Source: Aliamphritea spongicola
Lineage (GTDB): Bacteria > Pseudomonadota > Gammaproteobacteria > Pseudomonadales > Balneatricaceae
Direction of reading: 5' to 3'
Assembly: GCA_024347235.1 (NCBI GenBank)
Contig: AP025283.1
Span: forward strand, 2,542,001-2,606,000
DNA: 64,000 nt
Positions 42,730 to 51,802 of the stretch are shown piece by piece (the stretch's first letter is position 1; each line of letters starts with the position of its first letter). The notes beneath the pieces were generated by a model. The model was not told the origin of the DNA, did no database searches, and worked only from the letters and a program-made list of their open reading frames with translations. The position numbers and the translations under genes were made by a program.

Positions 42730-42898
42730 ATAACGTTTCCTTTTGGCTATCAGAATGAATCTGTCACTGTTTCGACCAGTATATAGCAGCCACTGCAAGG
42801 GTTACACGGGGTATCCATGAAGGACTGCCCAGATCGGGGAATGTGCCGCAAACAGTCAAGAAGCACGTTGCTTGCCCAAGAAAAGAAACATTAATATA

Positions 42899-42914
42899 CT
42901 GTATAAATTTACAG
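42899..42914 (+). promoter_or_regulatory. LexA (SOS) box upstream of host umuD
   Basis: CTGTATAAATTTACAG is a perfect match to CTGT-N8-ACAG, 27 bases before the umuD ATG. It indicates SOS control of the host umuD gene. Confidence 0.9.
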
Positions 42915-42941
42915 TTATTTAAAATACAGCTTCTGACGCCT

Positions 42942-43163
42942 ATGAAATGCCAGCTTATTGCCCGCTACCAGACAACACCGCCCGCCTGTATAGCCATCCC
43001 GCTGTTCAGTGAAACCGTACCGGCAGGCTTTCCCTCACCCGCACAGGATTATGTAGAACGTAGCCTGGATCTGAACGAACTGTGCATACAGCACCCCGCC
43101 GCCACTTTTCTTGAAGGGAGACCAAAAGATTTACGAGTTATCATTCATGCTCATAGCCATTGA
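42942..43163 (+). pseudogene. umuD: umuD 5' part, truncated by the island
   Basis: UmuD is the SOS-induced self-cleaving subunit of DNA polymerase V. From ATG 42942 the sequence MKCQLIARYQTTPPACIAIP, then ETVPAGFPSPAQDYVERSLDLNELCIQHPAATF is a clear UmuD N-terminus including the cleavage-site region. After HPAATF (about nucleotide 43115) the expected continuation with the catalytic serine in (R/S)-x-x-GDSM is missing. Instead an unrelated tail LEGRPKDLRVIIHAHSH leads to a stop at 43163. Host-like GC-rich codons stop at the same point, so this is an insertion breakpoint and not a sequencing slip. Confidence 0.88.
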
Positions 43164-43166
43164 AAA

Positions 43167-43864
43167 TTAAGCCTATTTCCAGTCAATTGATTCATAAATT
43201 TATGAGTTTCTATTTCCAAATCACGAATAGGGCCTATATTTCTCATCCATATATCACCTGTAAAGCGTATCATTTTTATCAATTTCTTGTCACGATGAGT
43301 TCGCAGATATATCAAATGCCTTTTGGTTATCAAGCCATTCCCACAATAATATCCAACTGTCGAAATCAGGACCGGACTTAGCAGAATCCATCCGAGCAGG
43401 TATAGCCTAGCATGCCCGCTTTGCGCCAGAAGCGGACACGTTTGCCAGTGATTGATACGCGTGGTAGAGCTTTTCTTAGCCCTTCAAGAATTTTGCGCCA
43501 GTCAATGCGTTTTTCTAAAGCTTGCCGTTTATCCAAACGCTGTAGCAATCAATACGGTTACTACGATATAGTTCAATTTGGTGGGTAACTGGAGTACCCG
43601 TATTGTAGTCTGTGATTTTGATTAACCTACGTAACTTAGGCAATTCAGACGGATATTCAGGATGAGTACAATTGATCCTTTTTCCTCTCTGGCAGCTCGT
43701 GCCTTTGTGTATTTCTTTACATTTTCCTGAAACTTACAGCTTCTACGATACTTTTTACCCGCCCCTAGATATAAATGTACCTTACAAGGTAGTAGAGCTT
43801 GCAAGTTTTAGAACCGTGCATGAGCGCAATAATAAATTGTTAGGGAAATCAGGGATTAGCAATA
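43167..43864 (-). other. island left-end region with degenerate coding remnants
   Basis: No intact gene. On the minus strand two adjacent frames between about 43810 and 43390 read through a coherent protein-like sequence: KYRRSCKFQENVKKYTKARAA, then KITDYNTGTPVTHQIELYRS, NRIDCYSVWINGKL, EKRIDWRKILEGLRKAL and RVRFWRKAGMLGY. It has at least two frame changes. A further segment (43151-43420) encodes LLGWILLSPVLISTVGYY plus TKRHLIYLRTHRDKKLIK. These look like decayed phage- or plasmid-type genes, but I cannot name the family. Confidence 0.35.
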
Positions 43865-44753
43865 TTGAGCAAAATTACTTCAAAGAAAAAGAACAAAGAG
43901 CGCTTGGCACCTAAACCGTCAACACTGAGGAAAATTCATATCTTGTCAGGTAATCAATGCGCTAAGCCTGGCTGTAATACTGTTTTAGTTAATTCTAATG
44001 GCACATTTGTGGCGTCAGTTTGCCATATATACGCAGCAGAGAAGAATGGGCCACGCCCAAATAACAAGTTGAATCAAGAAGAAAAAGATCACCTGAAAAC
44101 TTAATCTTATTGTGTAATATCTGTCACAAAATAGTTGATTCCGAGGAAGACAAATATCCAGCAAAGCTGCTTAAAAGTGGAAAAAGGACCGAGAAAAGGT
44201 ATTCTCAGAAATAGGTAGCTCATTGAAAAAGAGCTATTTAAATCAAATATCTGATGAACGGGATTATTTTGTTAATAGACCGTTAAAGAATCTAAACAGA
44301 TATATAAAATATCTCGATCGGAATCACTGCTCTCACTCAATAGATAATACTGAAGTAAAAGAACTGAATACATACATTGAAAAACTAAGGCAGCTTACAC
44401 TGAATGACCGCTCGTTGTTAGCGAAGATTGTCGAGACTGCACTATCTATGCCCAAGATTCCTGAAGGTGAATATGGGATTAACATACACCCTGATGATCT
44501 TAAGGTCCTGAGAATTAATGACAAGCCACTCTCAGATTACAAAATAAACAAATTCGCAAAGACATTGGAAAGACATGAACTTGGTTTCTTAGATCATGAA
44601 TACGCGCCGAAATTGAGAATATTAAGTCCGTTTTACTATATGGGTTGGAGTGATCTAAAGGCGTTTGCATTAGATAATAGCAAGGACTTTTGTCAATATG
44701 TCAGCCAACTGGATTTTATTGATCTAGAAGAGTTAAATGAAGGTGCAGTATAA
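43865..44753 (+). CDS. HNH endonuclease with C-terminal domain (frame interrupted)
   Basis: About 295 aa; TTG start at 43865 with a weak AGGGA site. The N-terminal HNH domain shows C-A-K-P-G-C, VCHIYAAEKNGPRPN, EEKDHLKNLILLCNICHKIVD and LLKKWKKDREK, i.e. two zinc pairs around the catalytic histidine. Deletions near 44102 and 44180 break the frame. The remaining 190 residues (KKSYLNQISDERDYFVNRPL, KELNTYIEKLRQLTLNDRS, HPDDLKVLRINDKPLSDYK, YMGWSDLKAFALDNSKDF) form an unrecognised helical domain. Its HNH domain is related to that of the nuclease at 59959-61058. A nuclease effector of a defence system is likely but unproven. Confidence 0.7.
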
Positions 44754-44833
44754 GTTCCTAATAAATAAGTGCATGTGACAGCCGCCGTTTTACCTTGCCT
44801 GCATATGACCTGAGCGTTATGCACGGAGATAGA

Positions 44834-45303
44834 ATGAGAAATATTCTGAGTATCAACCCAATCGGAGAAAAGTATTTCAAGCTCTAGAAAAATTTTTAGA
44901 GCATGATTCCTTTCTTCTAGAAATTGATGCTAATGAAAGAAGCCTTACTCATCGAGTAGCAATTTATCTACAAGAGTTATTTCCTGAATTAGATGTAGAT
45001 TGTGAATACAACAGAGATAATCACGACCCTAAAGAATTATTAATTCCAGGCGGTGATCCGGATACATACGATACCGATGCACAAACAGTGTATCCAGATA
45101 TTATCATCCACAAAAGAAAGACAAATAAAAACCTTCTTGTCTTGGAGTTTAAGAAAACTTCTTCTCGTGTAAGCGATAAGAAAGATTTTATGAAATTAAG
45201 AGAATACCAAAGACAGCTTGGCTATAAGCATGCATTGTTTATTGAGTTTGGCGTAGGGTATGGAAATGAAGGTATTAGCCGCGTAGAGTGGATAAGTCCA
45301 TAA
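44834..45303 (+). CDS. small PD-(D/E)XK nuclease-like protein (frame interrupted at the start)
   Basis: About 155 aa. ATG 44834 (MRNILSINPI) with GGAGAT upstream, then a one-base deletion near 44868. The core has ANERSLTHRVAIYLQELFPE, VDCEYNRDN, VYPDIIIHKRK and NLLVLEFKKTS, giving E...D-x(n)-E-x-K of a restriction-endonuclease fold, followed by FMKLREYQRQLGYKHALFIEFG. This widespread family has no established function. It starts 80 bases after the HNH gene on the same strand, so the two may form one transcription unit. Confidence 0.65.
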
Positions 45304-45536
45304 CTAGGAAAGGCAACCGACCTCAGGCAACTATCGCTTTGGGTCGGAAGACGACTTGAGTCAATTCTCAGGCTGCCTGATGACCAACTACGTGTCAAAA
45401 GCGGACACATCTGACATTCACTTGAGAATCAACCAATAATGCAAAGCAGATACTAATGTCGCATTAACATTTATTATATAAGCTTAGCTTTGGACTAAAT
45501 CCCTTCTGTGTTCAAAATAATTTTCAAATGATTCTA
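45304..45536. other. intergenic, no gene seen
   Basis: Between the PD-(D/E)XK gene and a convergent coiled-coil gene. It contains fragments of the type AAAGCGGACAC that also occur near 43430, which is common debris around recombined cassettes. No terminator stem is clear. Confidence 0.4.
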
Positions 45537-46326
45537 TTACTCTGCTAACACATCCAATTGTTTTATTGCTATATAAGTATAGAGTTCAAAAGCTGGTTTA
45601 TAACCATTTTCATCAACAGAGATTTTCTCTTTGGTGAACTGACGTATTAATAGTTTGGCTTTACGCTCAAAATATTTCTGGGAGTATCTATCTATATGTT
45701 CGCTATTATCGAACTCTGACTTTTCCATCAACGCATCATGTAAATTGAAACGCTGCTGATCAGAAGAACTACCATATATGCCAGATGTACTCGTTCTTAT
45801 TTGATCATTAACGACTTCATCTATAACTCGATACACATAAAATTTTACAGCTGCATCTTCAGAACTTTTCAACATTTCCGAAAGTTTCTTTAGTTCTTCA
45901 TTTTTCTTTCCTAAGCCAAGCTGTAATTTGTGTAGTTGTGCCTTTTATTGTCTATCTCACTATTTTTATGCTCAAGTTTCAACTCCGTCTCAGATAATAT
46001 AATCTCAGTTTTATTTAATCGTTCGTTAACGCTATCTAAATCTTCACTCGTTGCTTTTAGTCGATTACCTGCTTCTTTAAGATCTTCAGAAACTTTTTCT
46101 AGACTTTCTTTTGTATCACTTAGCTTGCTTAAAGCAATCTTTCTATCTTCTTCGAGGGATTTAACATCTGCTGACAATGTCTCGACTAGAGAACTTTTCT
46201 CATTTAGCTCCTGCTGCTTATCAAAAATAGGCTTTACTGAAAAACATATGAATATGAAACTACTATTAACATGGCTGGAGCGCACAACTTATACACTCTA
46301 TCTATATATAGATCTTTATTATTCAT
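45537..46326 (-). CDS. membrane-anchored coiled-coil protein (frame interrupted)
   Basis: Reconstructed from ATG 46326: MNNKDLYIDRVYKLCAPAML, one N-terminal membrane segment (APAMLIVVSYSYVFSV), then a long coiled coil (ELNEKSSLVETLSADVKSLE, DTKESLEKVSEDLKEAGNRL, ERLNKTEIILSETELKLEHK). After a deletion near 45925 a globular C-terminal domain follows (KFYVYRVIDEVVNDQIRT, YSQKYFERKAKLLIRQF, FELYTYIAIKQLDVLAE). Family not recognised. It heads a minus-strand block with two more membrane proteins and a nuclease-like protein. Confidence 0.6.
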
Positions 46327-46328
46327 TA

Positions 46329-46541
46329 CTAATTTCCAAATTTTATTTTTCCCGGATCAAAACATTTTATAAAATAAGGATTATTATTTATACCAAGATA
46401 ACAATTAATTTTATCTTCAAAAACATCAAATACACGGATTATTACGTCAGCAAAGCTATTTGCTGTGATGAAATATACCAACCTCCAGGGAGGGAGATAA
46501 TTCATCCTGATTTGGTCGTCAATATATCTTATACTTACCAA
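46329..46541 (-). CDS. small hypothetical protein (start uncertain)
   Basis: At least 70 aa (MVSIRYIDDQIRMNYLPPWR; ANSFADVIIRVFDVFEDK), with the same frame open upstream to about 46610 (FRLIYNTSEDEIREKIRYDN) but without an ATG. It may be longer or be linked by an indel to the upstream gene. It ends 3 bases before the start of the coiled-coil gene. No function can be assigned. Confidence 0.4.
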   Translation of the reverse strand: MVSIRYIDDQIRMNYLPPWRLVYFITANSFADVIIRVFDVFEDKINCYLGINNNPYFIKCFDPGKIKFGN

Positions 46542-46643
46542 TGGTGCGACTTGGTTGTCATATCGGATCTTCTCGCGTATCTCATCTTCAGAGGTATTAT
46601 ATATTAACCTAAACTTAAATCGTTTTTAGACATCCACCAGACC

Positions 46644-47186
46644 TTAACACTCGTCAAAATGATGAGCCAACGGAGTGAACTTGATAAGATACCTGAGCAG
46701 ATTGTTATAAAGTTTTGTAATGCCATTATGTGAGAGCTGCAGAGTACGTAAAAGTGGATATTTTTCAGGGATTGCATTCTTAGCCACAATTCCACACCCA
46801 ATCACTTTTTGGCGAATCTCTGCCACTAACTCATCGATAGATATTATTTTGGCACCAGCTAGCTCGTCCCGGTCTTTTGGGTGCGAAATAAGTATGGCTA
46901 CTTGTTCTATTTCCGTGCATGGATTTAGCCAAGTAAAAATCTCACTGAAAATATACTTCTTTGCCGCACCAAACTTTTTCGAAAATCGTTCCTCTCTTTT
47001 AGCCCAAGAATGAGCATCAATTGATGGTTCCAAATGTACTAAATGTCCTGAATGAGGATCAAACGCTATTACATCCAGCTCCATTTCCCAGCCCCCGTGG
47101 CTGAGCTTGCCAACCTTAATGTTTCGTTTTATCAGATAACCTTTCCAGTCATAGTATTCAGCTATCAAATTTTCTAAATGTGACAT
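46644..47186 (-). CDS. PD-(D/E)XK-fold-like protein, 180 aa
   Basis: Intact frame starting MSHLENLIAEYYDWKGYLIK. The core GGWEMELDVIAFDPHSGHLVHLEPS followed by SWAKREERFSKKFGAAKKYIF gives an E-L-D...H-x-E-P-S arrangement, a restriction-endonuclease-like pattern in which the usual lysine is replaced (E-x-S). The second half (IEQVAILISHPKDRDELAGA) looks like the rest of a nuclease fold. Members of this type are found in genomic islands and have no experimentally known role that I can cite. Island-type AT-rich codons. Confidence 0.6.
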   Translation of the reverse strand: MSHLENLIAEYYDWKGYLIKRNIKVGKLSHGGWEMELDVIAFDPHSGHLVHLEPSIDAHSWAKREERFSKKFGAAKKYIFSEIFTWLNPCTEIEQVAILISHPKDRDELAGAKIISIDELVAEIRQKVIGCGIVAKNAIPEKYPLLRTLQLSHNGITKLYNNLLRYLIKFTPLAHHFDEC

Positions 47187-47266
47187 AGTTTCCCTAAGTT
47201 ATTGCCTCCCGACAACCGGAGCAGCTTTACTACGTTGCTGCCGTGTGTAAAAAGTTGATTAACTTG

Positions 47267-47844
47267 TTAGGTACTTGACTGCGAGTGCAGCTGATCCAAT
47301 AATAAATCTTCTGCCTGATTTAGTTTCTCAAATAAATTATTAGCAGCAGCATTTGCCTCTTTAGGAACATCTGGACCTGTGATCTCAAACTTACTTTCGC
47401 CCGCAATACCAATGGAATAGCTTAGTAAGTCTTTCACTTCTTTGTCTAGGACTGCCCCATGCTTAGACAAATAGGAGCCAAGCATAATTTCAATTTTATG
47501 GAAATTATGAGCTATATCATTGCATGCCTCATGCCAATCCATATCAGGATAAGCATGCCTTGGCAGAAAACTTCTTCTTAGTGCCACATATTCGGATACG
47601 GCCTCATATTCTTTCTCAAAAATAAACTCTGACTTTTAAGCTTAACCTTATAACTTTCGGTGTCGTGAGTAAGTCTATTTCTTAGTGATTCCAGCTCTCG
47701 AGAATGCTCAGCTTTTTCATTTTCCATAAGCTTATTAGCCCACACTTTCCCTAACCAATTTGAAAATCCAAATATGATTGCGGCCCCGCCACCGAGAGCA
47801 CCTAATGTTACACTCGCGATCTCTATTAGTTCACTAAATTCCAT
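47267..47844 (-). CDS. membrane-anchored protein with coiled coil (frame interrupted)
   Basis: Starts MEFSELIEIASVTLGALGGGA; one N-terminal membrane segment (VTLGALGGGAAIIFGFSNWLG), then a charged coiled coil (NKLMENEKAEHSRELESLRN, DTESYKVKLK). After a deletion near 47620 it continues VALRRSFLPRHAYPDMDWHE and ends LNQAEDLLLDQLHSQSST. About 195 aa. The glycine-rich anchor plus coiled coil recurs in proteins of phage-defence islands, but the family is not one I can name. Confidence 0.6.
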
Positions 47845-47985
47845 GGTTATTCTTGCTCACCTAGTGCTAAGACTTTATCTTAACGATAAAGTACTACATT
47901 GTGCCATTATTTTTATAAGTTGTTATAGTAAACGATTATTATTCTTTAATCGTTCAAACTCTTCTTCATAACTAGCTTCGTATTT

Positions 47986-48507
47986 TTACGAAATTCTTTT
48001 CTTTTTTTCAAAGTATTGACGTTTATCCAAATTTAATTTCCACATATGGCCTATAGCTACTGTCGTAGCAACAATTATTGTTGCACTAGACCACGTAACC
48101 TTTTCATTAACAAGCAACTTAGCCAAGTTATAGATTGACTCTAAATTTAACTCAATTAGATCGGCATGCAAAAAGACGGAGTAGCCAAACATGAACACCC
48201 CAAGTGACAATAAAATTAAGACTGTGAAATTACCAATAAAATAAAGGACTGTCCCAATTAGTAACCATAAATTCAAAAGTTTAATTGGAATTGAATTTAT
48301 TTTATCAGCTATAAATATATCAACCATACGCAGTTTCTCTTGGTCCTCAGACGACACAAAGGGGCGAGCTACGAATGATATGATCCATATCCCTAACATG
48401 ACTTTAAACAAGACCCAAGCCCACTCTAAATACATATAAACCTCTCCGGGTAATAACGGCAAACTAATCAGCAAGAAAGCCATACAAAATTTAGATAACC
48501 AGCACAC
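47986..48507 (-). CDS. integral membrane protein, about 150-173 aa
   Basis: Four hydrophobic stretches: FCMAFLLISLPLLPGEVYM (possible signal or pre-start), WAWVLFKVMLGIWIISFVA, LLNLWLLIGTVLYFIGNFTVL with LLSLGVFMFGYSVFL, and SSATIIVATTVAIGHMW. Basic C-terminus (DKRQYFEKKKRIS). The start may be ATG 48438-48435 region (MYLEWAW) instead of 48507. Unknown family. Confidence 0.55.
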   Translation of the reverse strand: MCWLSKFCMAFLLISLPLLPGEVYMYLEWAWVLFKVMLGIWIISFVARPFVSSEDQEKLRMVDIFIADKINSIPIKLLNLWLLIGTVLYFIGNFTVLILLSLGVFMFGYSVFLHADLIELNLESIYNLAKLLVNEKVTWSSATIIVATTVAIGHMWKLNLDKRQYFEKKKRIS

Positions 48508-48889
48508 AAAATAAACAATCGTCGATTGCTTTGATAGCTGTTGTAAAGAGCCAATATAAAAACGACAACTGAGATAGTGAAGCCAAAACGTTACTCAGTC
48601 AGCAATTAGATGAAAGAACCCTAAAGGAAAATGAAGTTGCCCATGACACGGCCAATGTGAACAATATTGGTTTAGTCCTTAACCTCAGCCCGAACCACCT
48701 GACTTAAAATTACAAAGCATGATACAGGAGCTTAACTTCCCCATCCAAATGAACTATATCTTAGTAACCATATTGATTTCTATAGCTTTTGGTAAACGGC
48801 AAGTCTTAGAAAAACTCTGTTTAGATCAGACTTTAGTAGACACCTCATTGCGTTAGAATAACGCCAATAGCTGGTTCCATTAATCCCAC
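48508..48889 (+). other. degenerate island sequence, no intact gene
   Basis: Plus-strand frames show short protein-like pieces (KTLLSQQLDERTLKENEVAH, NNIGLVLNLSPNHL, YILVTILISIAFGKRQVLE) broken by stops and frame changes. This looks like a small decayed membrane-protein gene. No assignment. Confidence 0.3.
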
Positions 48890-49195
48890 CCATTTTACAA
48901 AAAGTTTGAGATTAGAGTCATTCAACAAGTTGCGAAACGAGGTAATCTCATATCTGCGGTTGCTCGTCGTGTAGATGTTTCAAACACCAGTGGTACTGCT
49001 GGCTTAAATGCTATGACAACCAAAATGGACATCACCAGAAGTGATCAAGATAGAGAGATTGCGCGATTCCAAAAAGCACGCTGTATTAACGTCGAAAGTT
49101 GACACTATCTACCAGCTTCATTCGAAGCTTCAACAACTCAATCTATACCTTCGAAACAAATCATTGAAAACGCTTTAGATAATTCAAAATAAACA
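48890..49195 (+). mobile_element. remnant of an IS3-type transposase OrfA
   Basis: The segment FEIRVIQQVAKRGNLISAVARRVDVSNTS has the layout of the IS3/IS911 OrfA helix-turn-helix. It continues in another frame as LLAWLKCYD-like and again as REIARFQKARC. It is broken by several stops and indels, with no OrfB and no terminal repeats visible. Decayed insertion sequence. Confidence 0.5.
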
Positions 49196-49289
49196 CTACA
49201 TCTTCACCCTAACCAGCATAGACTCTTCGCATGTAGCCTTTGTAGCCATATAGCTCAAGCATTAGACAGCTATTCAATGAATTCTTAAA

Positions 49290-49565
49290 TTATTTCGCAT
49301 CAACAGATATAAGTTGCAATAAAGGAACATTAAGAGCTAAGGCTATTGCGACCACATAACCAATAGAAATATTGGATTCTCTTCCGTTCTCAACAGAGGA
49401 CAAATGTTTTTCAGAAATATCAGCAGCTTCTGCAAGTTTTTCTTGAGTAATCCCTTTTCTCTTTCTCTCTTGCTTAATAAGTTTGCCTATTTGAGCAGAC
49501 ACTCTTGCTGTTTCAAGCCTTTGCTGCTCAATGCTTATCCTTTTGATTTCCATAGTAACCCTCAT
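49290..49565 (-). CDS. XRE-family helix-turn-helix regulator, 91 aa
   Basis: Intact frame; HTH core IGKLIKQERKRKGITQEKLAEAADISEKHLSSVENGRE followed by ISIGYVVAIALALNVPLLQL, the HTH_3 pattern. The start is either 49565 (MRVTMEIKR) or 49553 (MEIKRISIEQ). It diverges from the hypothetical gene at 49681 with about 115 bases between, a layout that suits regulation of that gene or of the island. Confidence 0.85.
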   Translation of the reverse strand: MRVTMEIKRISIEQQRLETARVSAQIGKLIKQERKRKGITQEKLAEAADISEKHLSSVENGRESNISIGYVVAIALALNVPLLQLISVDAK

Positions 49566-49680
49566 AACTAGGGTTACCTATATTCAGCACGCTACGGCCA
49601 CATGAACACCAGATATATCTTACCTTACTGCTTTTCTTTATCTAGAATGAGAGTTAACTCATTATTGATGGTGAATCACT

Positions 49681-50107
49681 ATGTTTCTTACATCTAGCAA
49701 GACAGAGCTTTCATTCCCCTGAACTTCAACAACCAGGTGTAACTTGTTGGCAGCATGTTTGGCATGACACACATATACCCTGGTTACACATTTCATTTAC
49801 AATTAAAGACCGATATGGTGAAACCATCAGTCGTGTTCTAATGACCCCCGTAATCAAAGATCTATTAGCACTCGTTGATCAAGCGGATATTAGTCTCATT
49901 GAGGTAAACTTGATGTCTCCAGGCAGCATCAACAAATCAGGCCATTGGAAACTAGATTGTTTAGATTCAATTTGGATCAAAAATTCTGAACTTTGCTGTT
50001 ACGCCTACATGCTAGAAAACAATGTATTTTTAGCGAACTTCCATATGATGACGCTAAGATTTCGGAATATACGGCGATATGGGAACGAGCCTGAATACAT
50101 AAAGTAA
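49681..50107 (+). CDS. hypothetical protein, about 141 aa (frame interrupted)
   Basis: ATG 49681 starts MFLTSSKTELSF; a one-base deletion near 49720 joins to PELQQPGVTCWQHVWHDTHI, then SFTIKDRYGETISRVLMTP, IKDLLALVDQADISLIEVNL and FRNIRRYGNEPEYIK. The tryptophan- and histidine-rich middle is unusual. Family not recognised. It diverges from an XRE regulator and ends 4 bases from convergent umuC. Confidence 0.5.
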
Positions 50108-50111
50108 CGTC

Positions 50112-51367
50112 TTAACACTGAATCCGCGGGATATCACTCAAACGGGTAGTATACTGGGGAGACAAAAATTCCCGTCGCATCGCAAACTTCTGCTGAAACC
50201 CTTGACTGGCTACATGTACCGTATTCCGGCCATACCGCATATTGATCGCATCCATACAAGCCATCAGATTAGAATTATCAGTAAACTGCGTGAAAAATCT
50301 TGTTGAAACATAGCTTTATCACATAAGTCAATCAAGCCAACACCGCATCGATAGAACGATACTCCTTTACGAAATATCTGCTCAACAGCTTGACGACATA
50401 TGTTCGCGATTACCGTCGTATCCTGCGTTGGTATTGCAAATCGATGCGTAATAGACTTTCGATAGTACCCTGAGCATCATGAGGTGAGTTTGTTGCAAAA
50501 ATAACCGCCACACATGCCAAACTGTTCTGCCGGCGCAACTTCGCTGCGGCAATTCCGGCATGCTGAATTAATGCCTGACATAACAAATTCTTCTCAAGTA
50601 TTCGCTGACCAAAACTACGAGTACTGTAAATTTCCTTCTTCGGCGCTTTTACATCGTCCCAGGTTAGCTTAACGACTCCTTGCAACTCATATACAGTACT
50701 CTCAACCAAAACGGAAAACTGCTTTCGTATCAAGCTTGGATTCGCATGCGCAAGCTGCCAAGGTGTATAAATATTTAAGCCCTGTAACCGTTGCGCTAAA
50801 CGACTACCAATCCCCAAATATCAGTCAGTTCCATATTCTGTAATATATGTTGACGAGTCTGTTCATTATCGATCACCGCTACACCGCGATAGCCTGCAAT
50901 CCTTTTAGAAGCATGATTCGCTGCCTTAGCTAACGTTGGTGTCGGACCTACCCCAACACCGATAGGTAATCGCACCTCAGTCCACACAGCTCTACGAATC
51001 GCTCGCGCATGCTGAAACCATCCCTCCGGTGGCTCCCAGCCATCGTAGTTATGAAAAATTTCATCTATTGAATAAATATGACTATTGGGGGCAAACCGTG
51101 AACAAGTATCCATCATCCGCTGACTAATATCTGCATATAGTTCATAGTTACTCGAGCGAATCACCGCCCCCGCCTTTTCCAGATCATCCTTCACCTGAAA
51201 GTAAGGAATAAACTTCTTTCCAACCCCTAATCGTTTAGCAATATGACATGCCGCACAAATACACCCATCGTTATTTGTAAGTACGACCACCGGCTTATCC
51301 TAATCGCAGGATCAAAAATTTTCTCGCAGCTGGCGTACATACTATTAGCATCACACAACGCGTACAT
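50112..51367 (-). CDS. umuC: island-borne DNA polymerase V catalytic subunit UmuC (frame interrupted)
   Basis: Y-family translesion polymerase. Starts MYALCDANSMYASCEKIFDP (metal-binding D and the FYASCE-type steric gate region), then VVVLTNNDGCICAACHIAK, SSNYELYADISQRMMD, YSIDEIFHNYDGW (catalytic SIDE), PIGVGVGPTPTLAKAANHAS, IWGIGSRLAQRLQGLNI, and the little-finger region STRSFGQRILEKNLL. After deletions near 51298, 50815 and 50412 it ends SPQYTTRLSDIPRIQC. SIDEIF replaces the usual SIDEAF/VF. Coupled to umuD, ATG three bases past the umuD stop. Confidence 0.9.
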
Positions 51368-51369
51368 AG

Positions 51370-51772
51370 TCAGAAAGCTTTTGATAATGGGCGATGAAGA
51401 CGAATAGATCGAATCACAACACCTTCAATCTGGAAATTATCACCCTCACGAAGATGATAAGGTTTATTACCAGGTGCAGAAGAAAGCAAAACCCCCGACG
51501 TTTATCAATCTTCTTGCACACGAAAACACCGTTTAGATTTGCTACTACCACATCTTGGTCTTTTACAGTCTCGGCCCGTGAGATCACCAACAAGTCACCA
51601 GAGAATATTCCGTCCCCAACCATAGACTCTCCTTCAGCATACCCAAGGTAGGTAGCTGCAGGATCGTCAATAATCAGGTCACTCAAGTCCAGTGAAGACT
51701 GTGTGTATTCCGCAGCAGGTGACTCAAAACCAGAAATCCTGCTTGCGCAGCAATAGGAATAAAATGAAGCAT
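51370..51772 (-). CDS. umuD: island-borne UmuD-like S24 peptidase (frame interrupted)
   Basis: Reconstructed: MLHFIPIAAQAGISGFESPA, SLDLSDLIIDDPAATYLGYA, EGESMVGDGIFSGDLLVISRA with the catalytic serine in GESM, and DVVVANLNGVFVCKKID with the catalytic lysine, ending LHRPLSKAF. A one-base deletion near 51728 and another near 51497 break the frame. The cleavage-site segment AAQAG differs from the usual Cys-Gly or Ala-Gly surroundings, but Ala-Gly is present. Under its own LexA box. The protein complements the truncated host UmuD in principle. Confidence 0.88.
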
Positions 51773-51786
51773 AACCAATCCAGATA

Positions 51787-51802
51787 CTGTTTATTTATAC
51801 AG
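51787..51802 (-). promoter_or_regulatory. LexA (SOS) box of island umuDC
   Basis: CTGTATAAATAAACAG on the minus strand, a perfect CTGT-N8-ACAG, 14 bases before the ATG of island umuD. It differs at three positions from the host umuD box. Confidence 0.88.

Noticed and set aside
43115..43160. tRNA gene as island attachment site
   Set aside because: No tRNA-like cloverleaf at the left junction; the break is inside umuD coding sequence.
44757..44833. Possible integron attC site (GCGTTATGCA end) before the PD-(D/E)XK gene
   Set aside because: The matching 5' half (GCATAAC-type) is not present and the stem does not fold as attC; cargo genes also face both directions without regular spacing.
45936..46607. 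223-residue plus-strand open frame opposite the coiled-coil gene
   Set aside because: Low-complexity Ser/Leu/Phe content is the complement of the coiled-coil codons; no start signals or family match.
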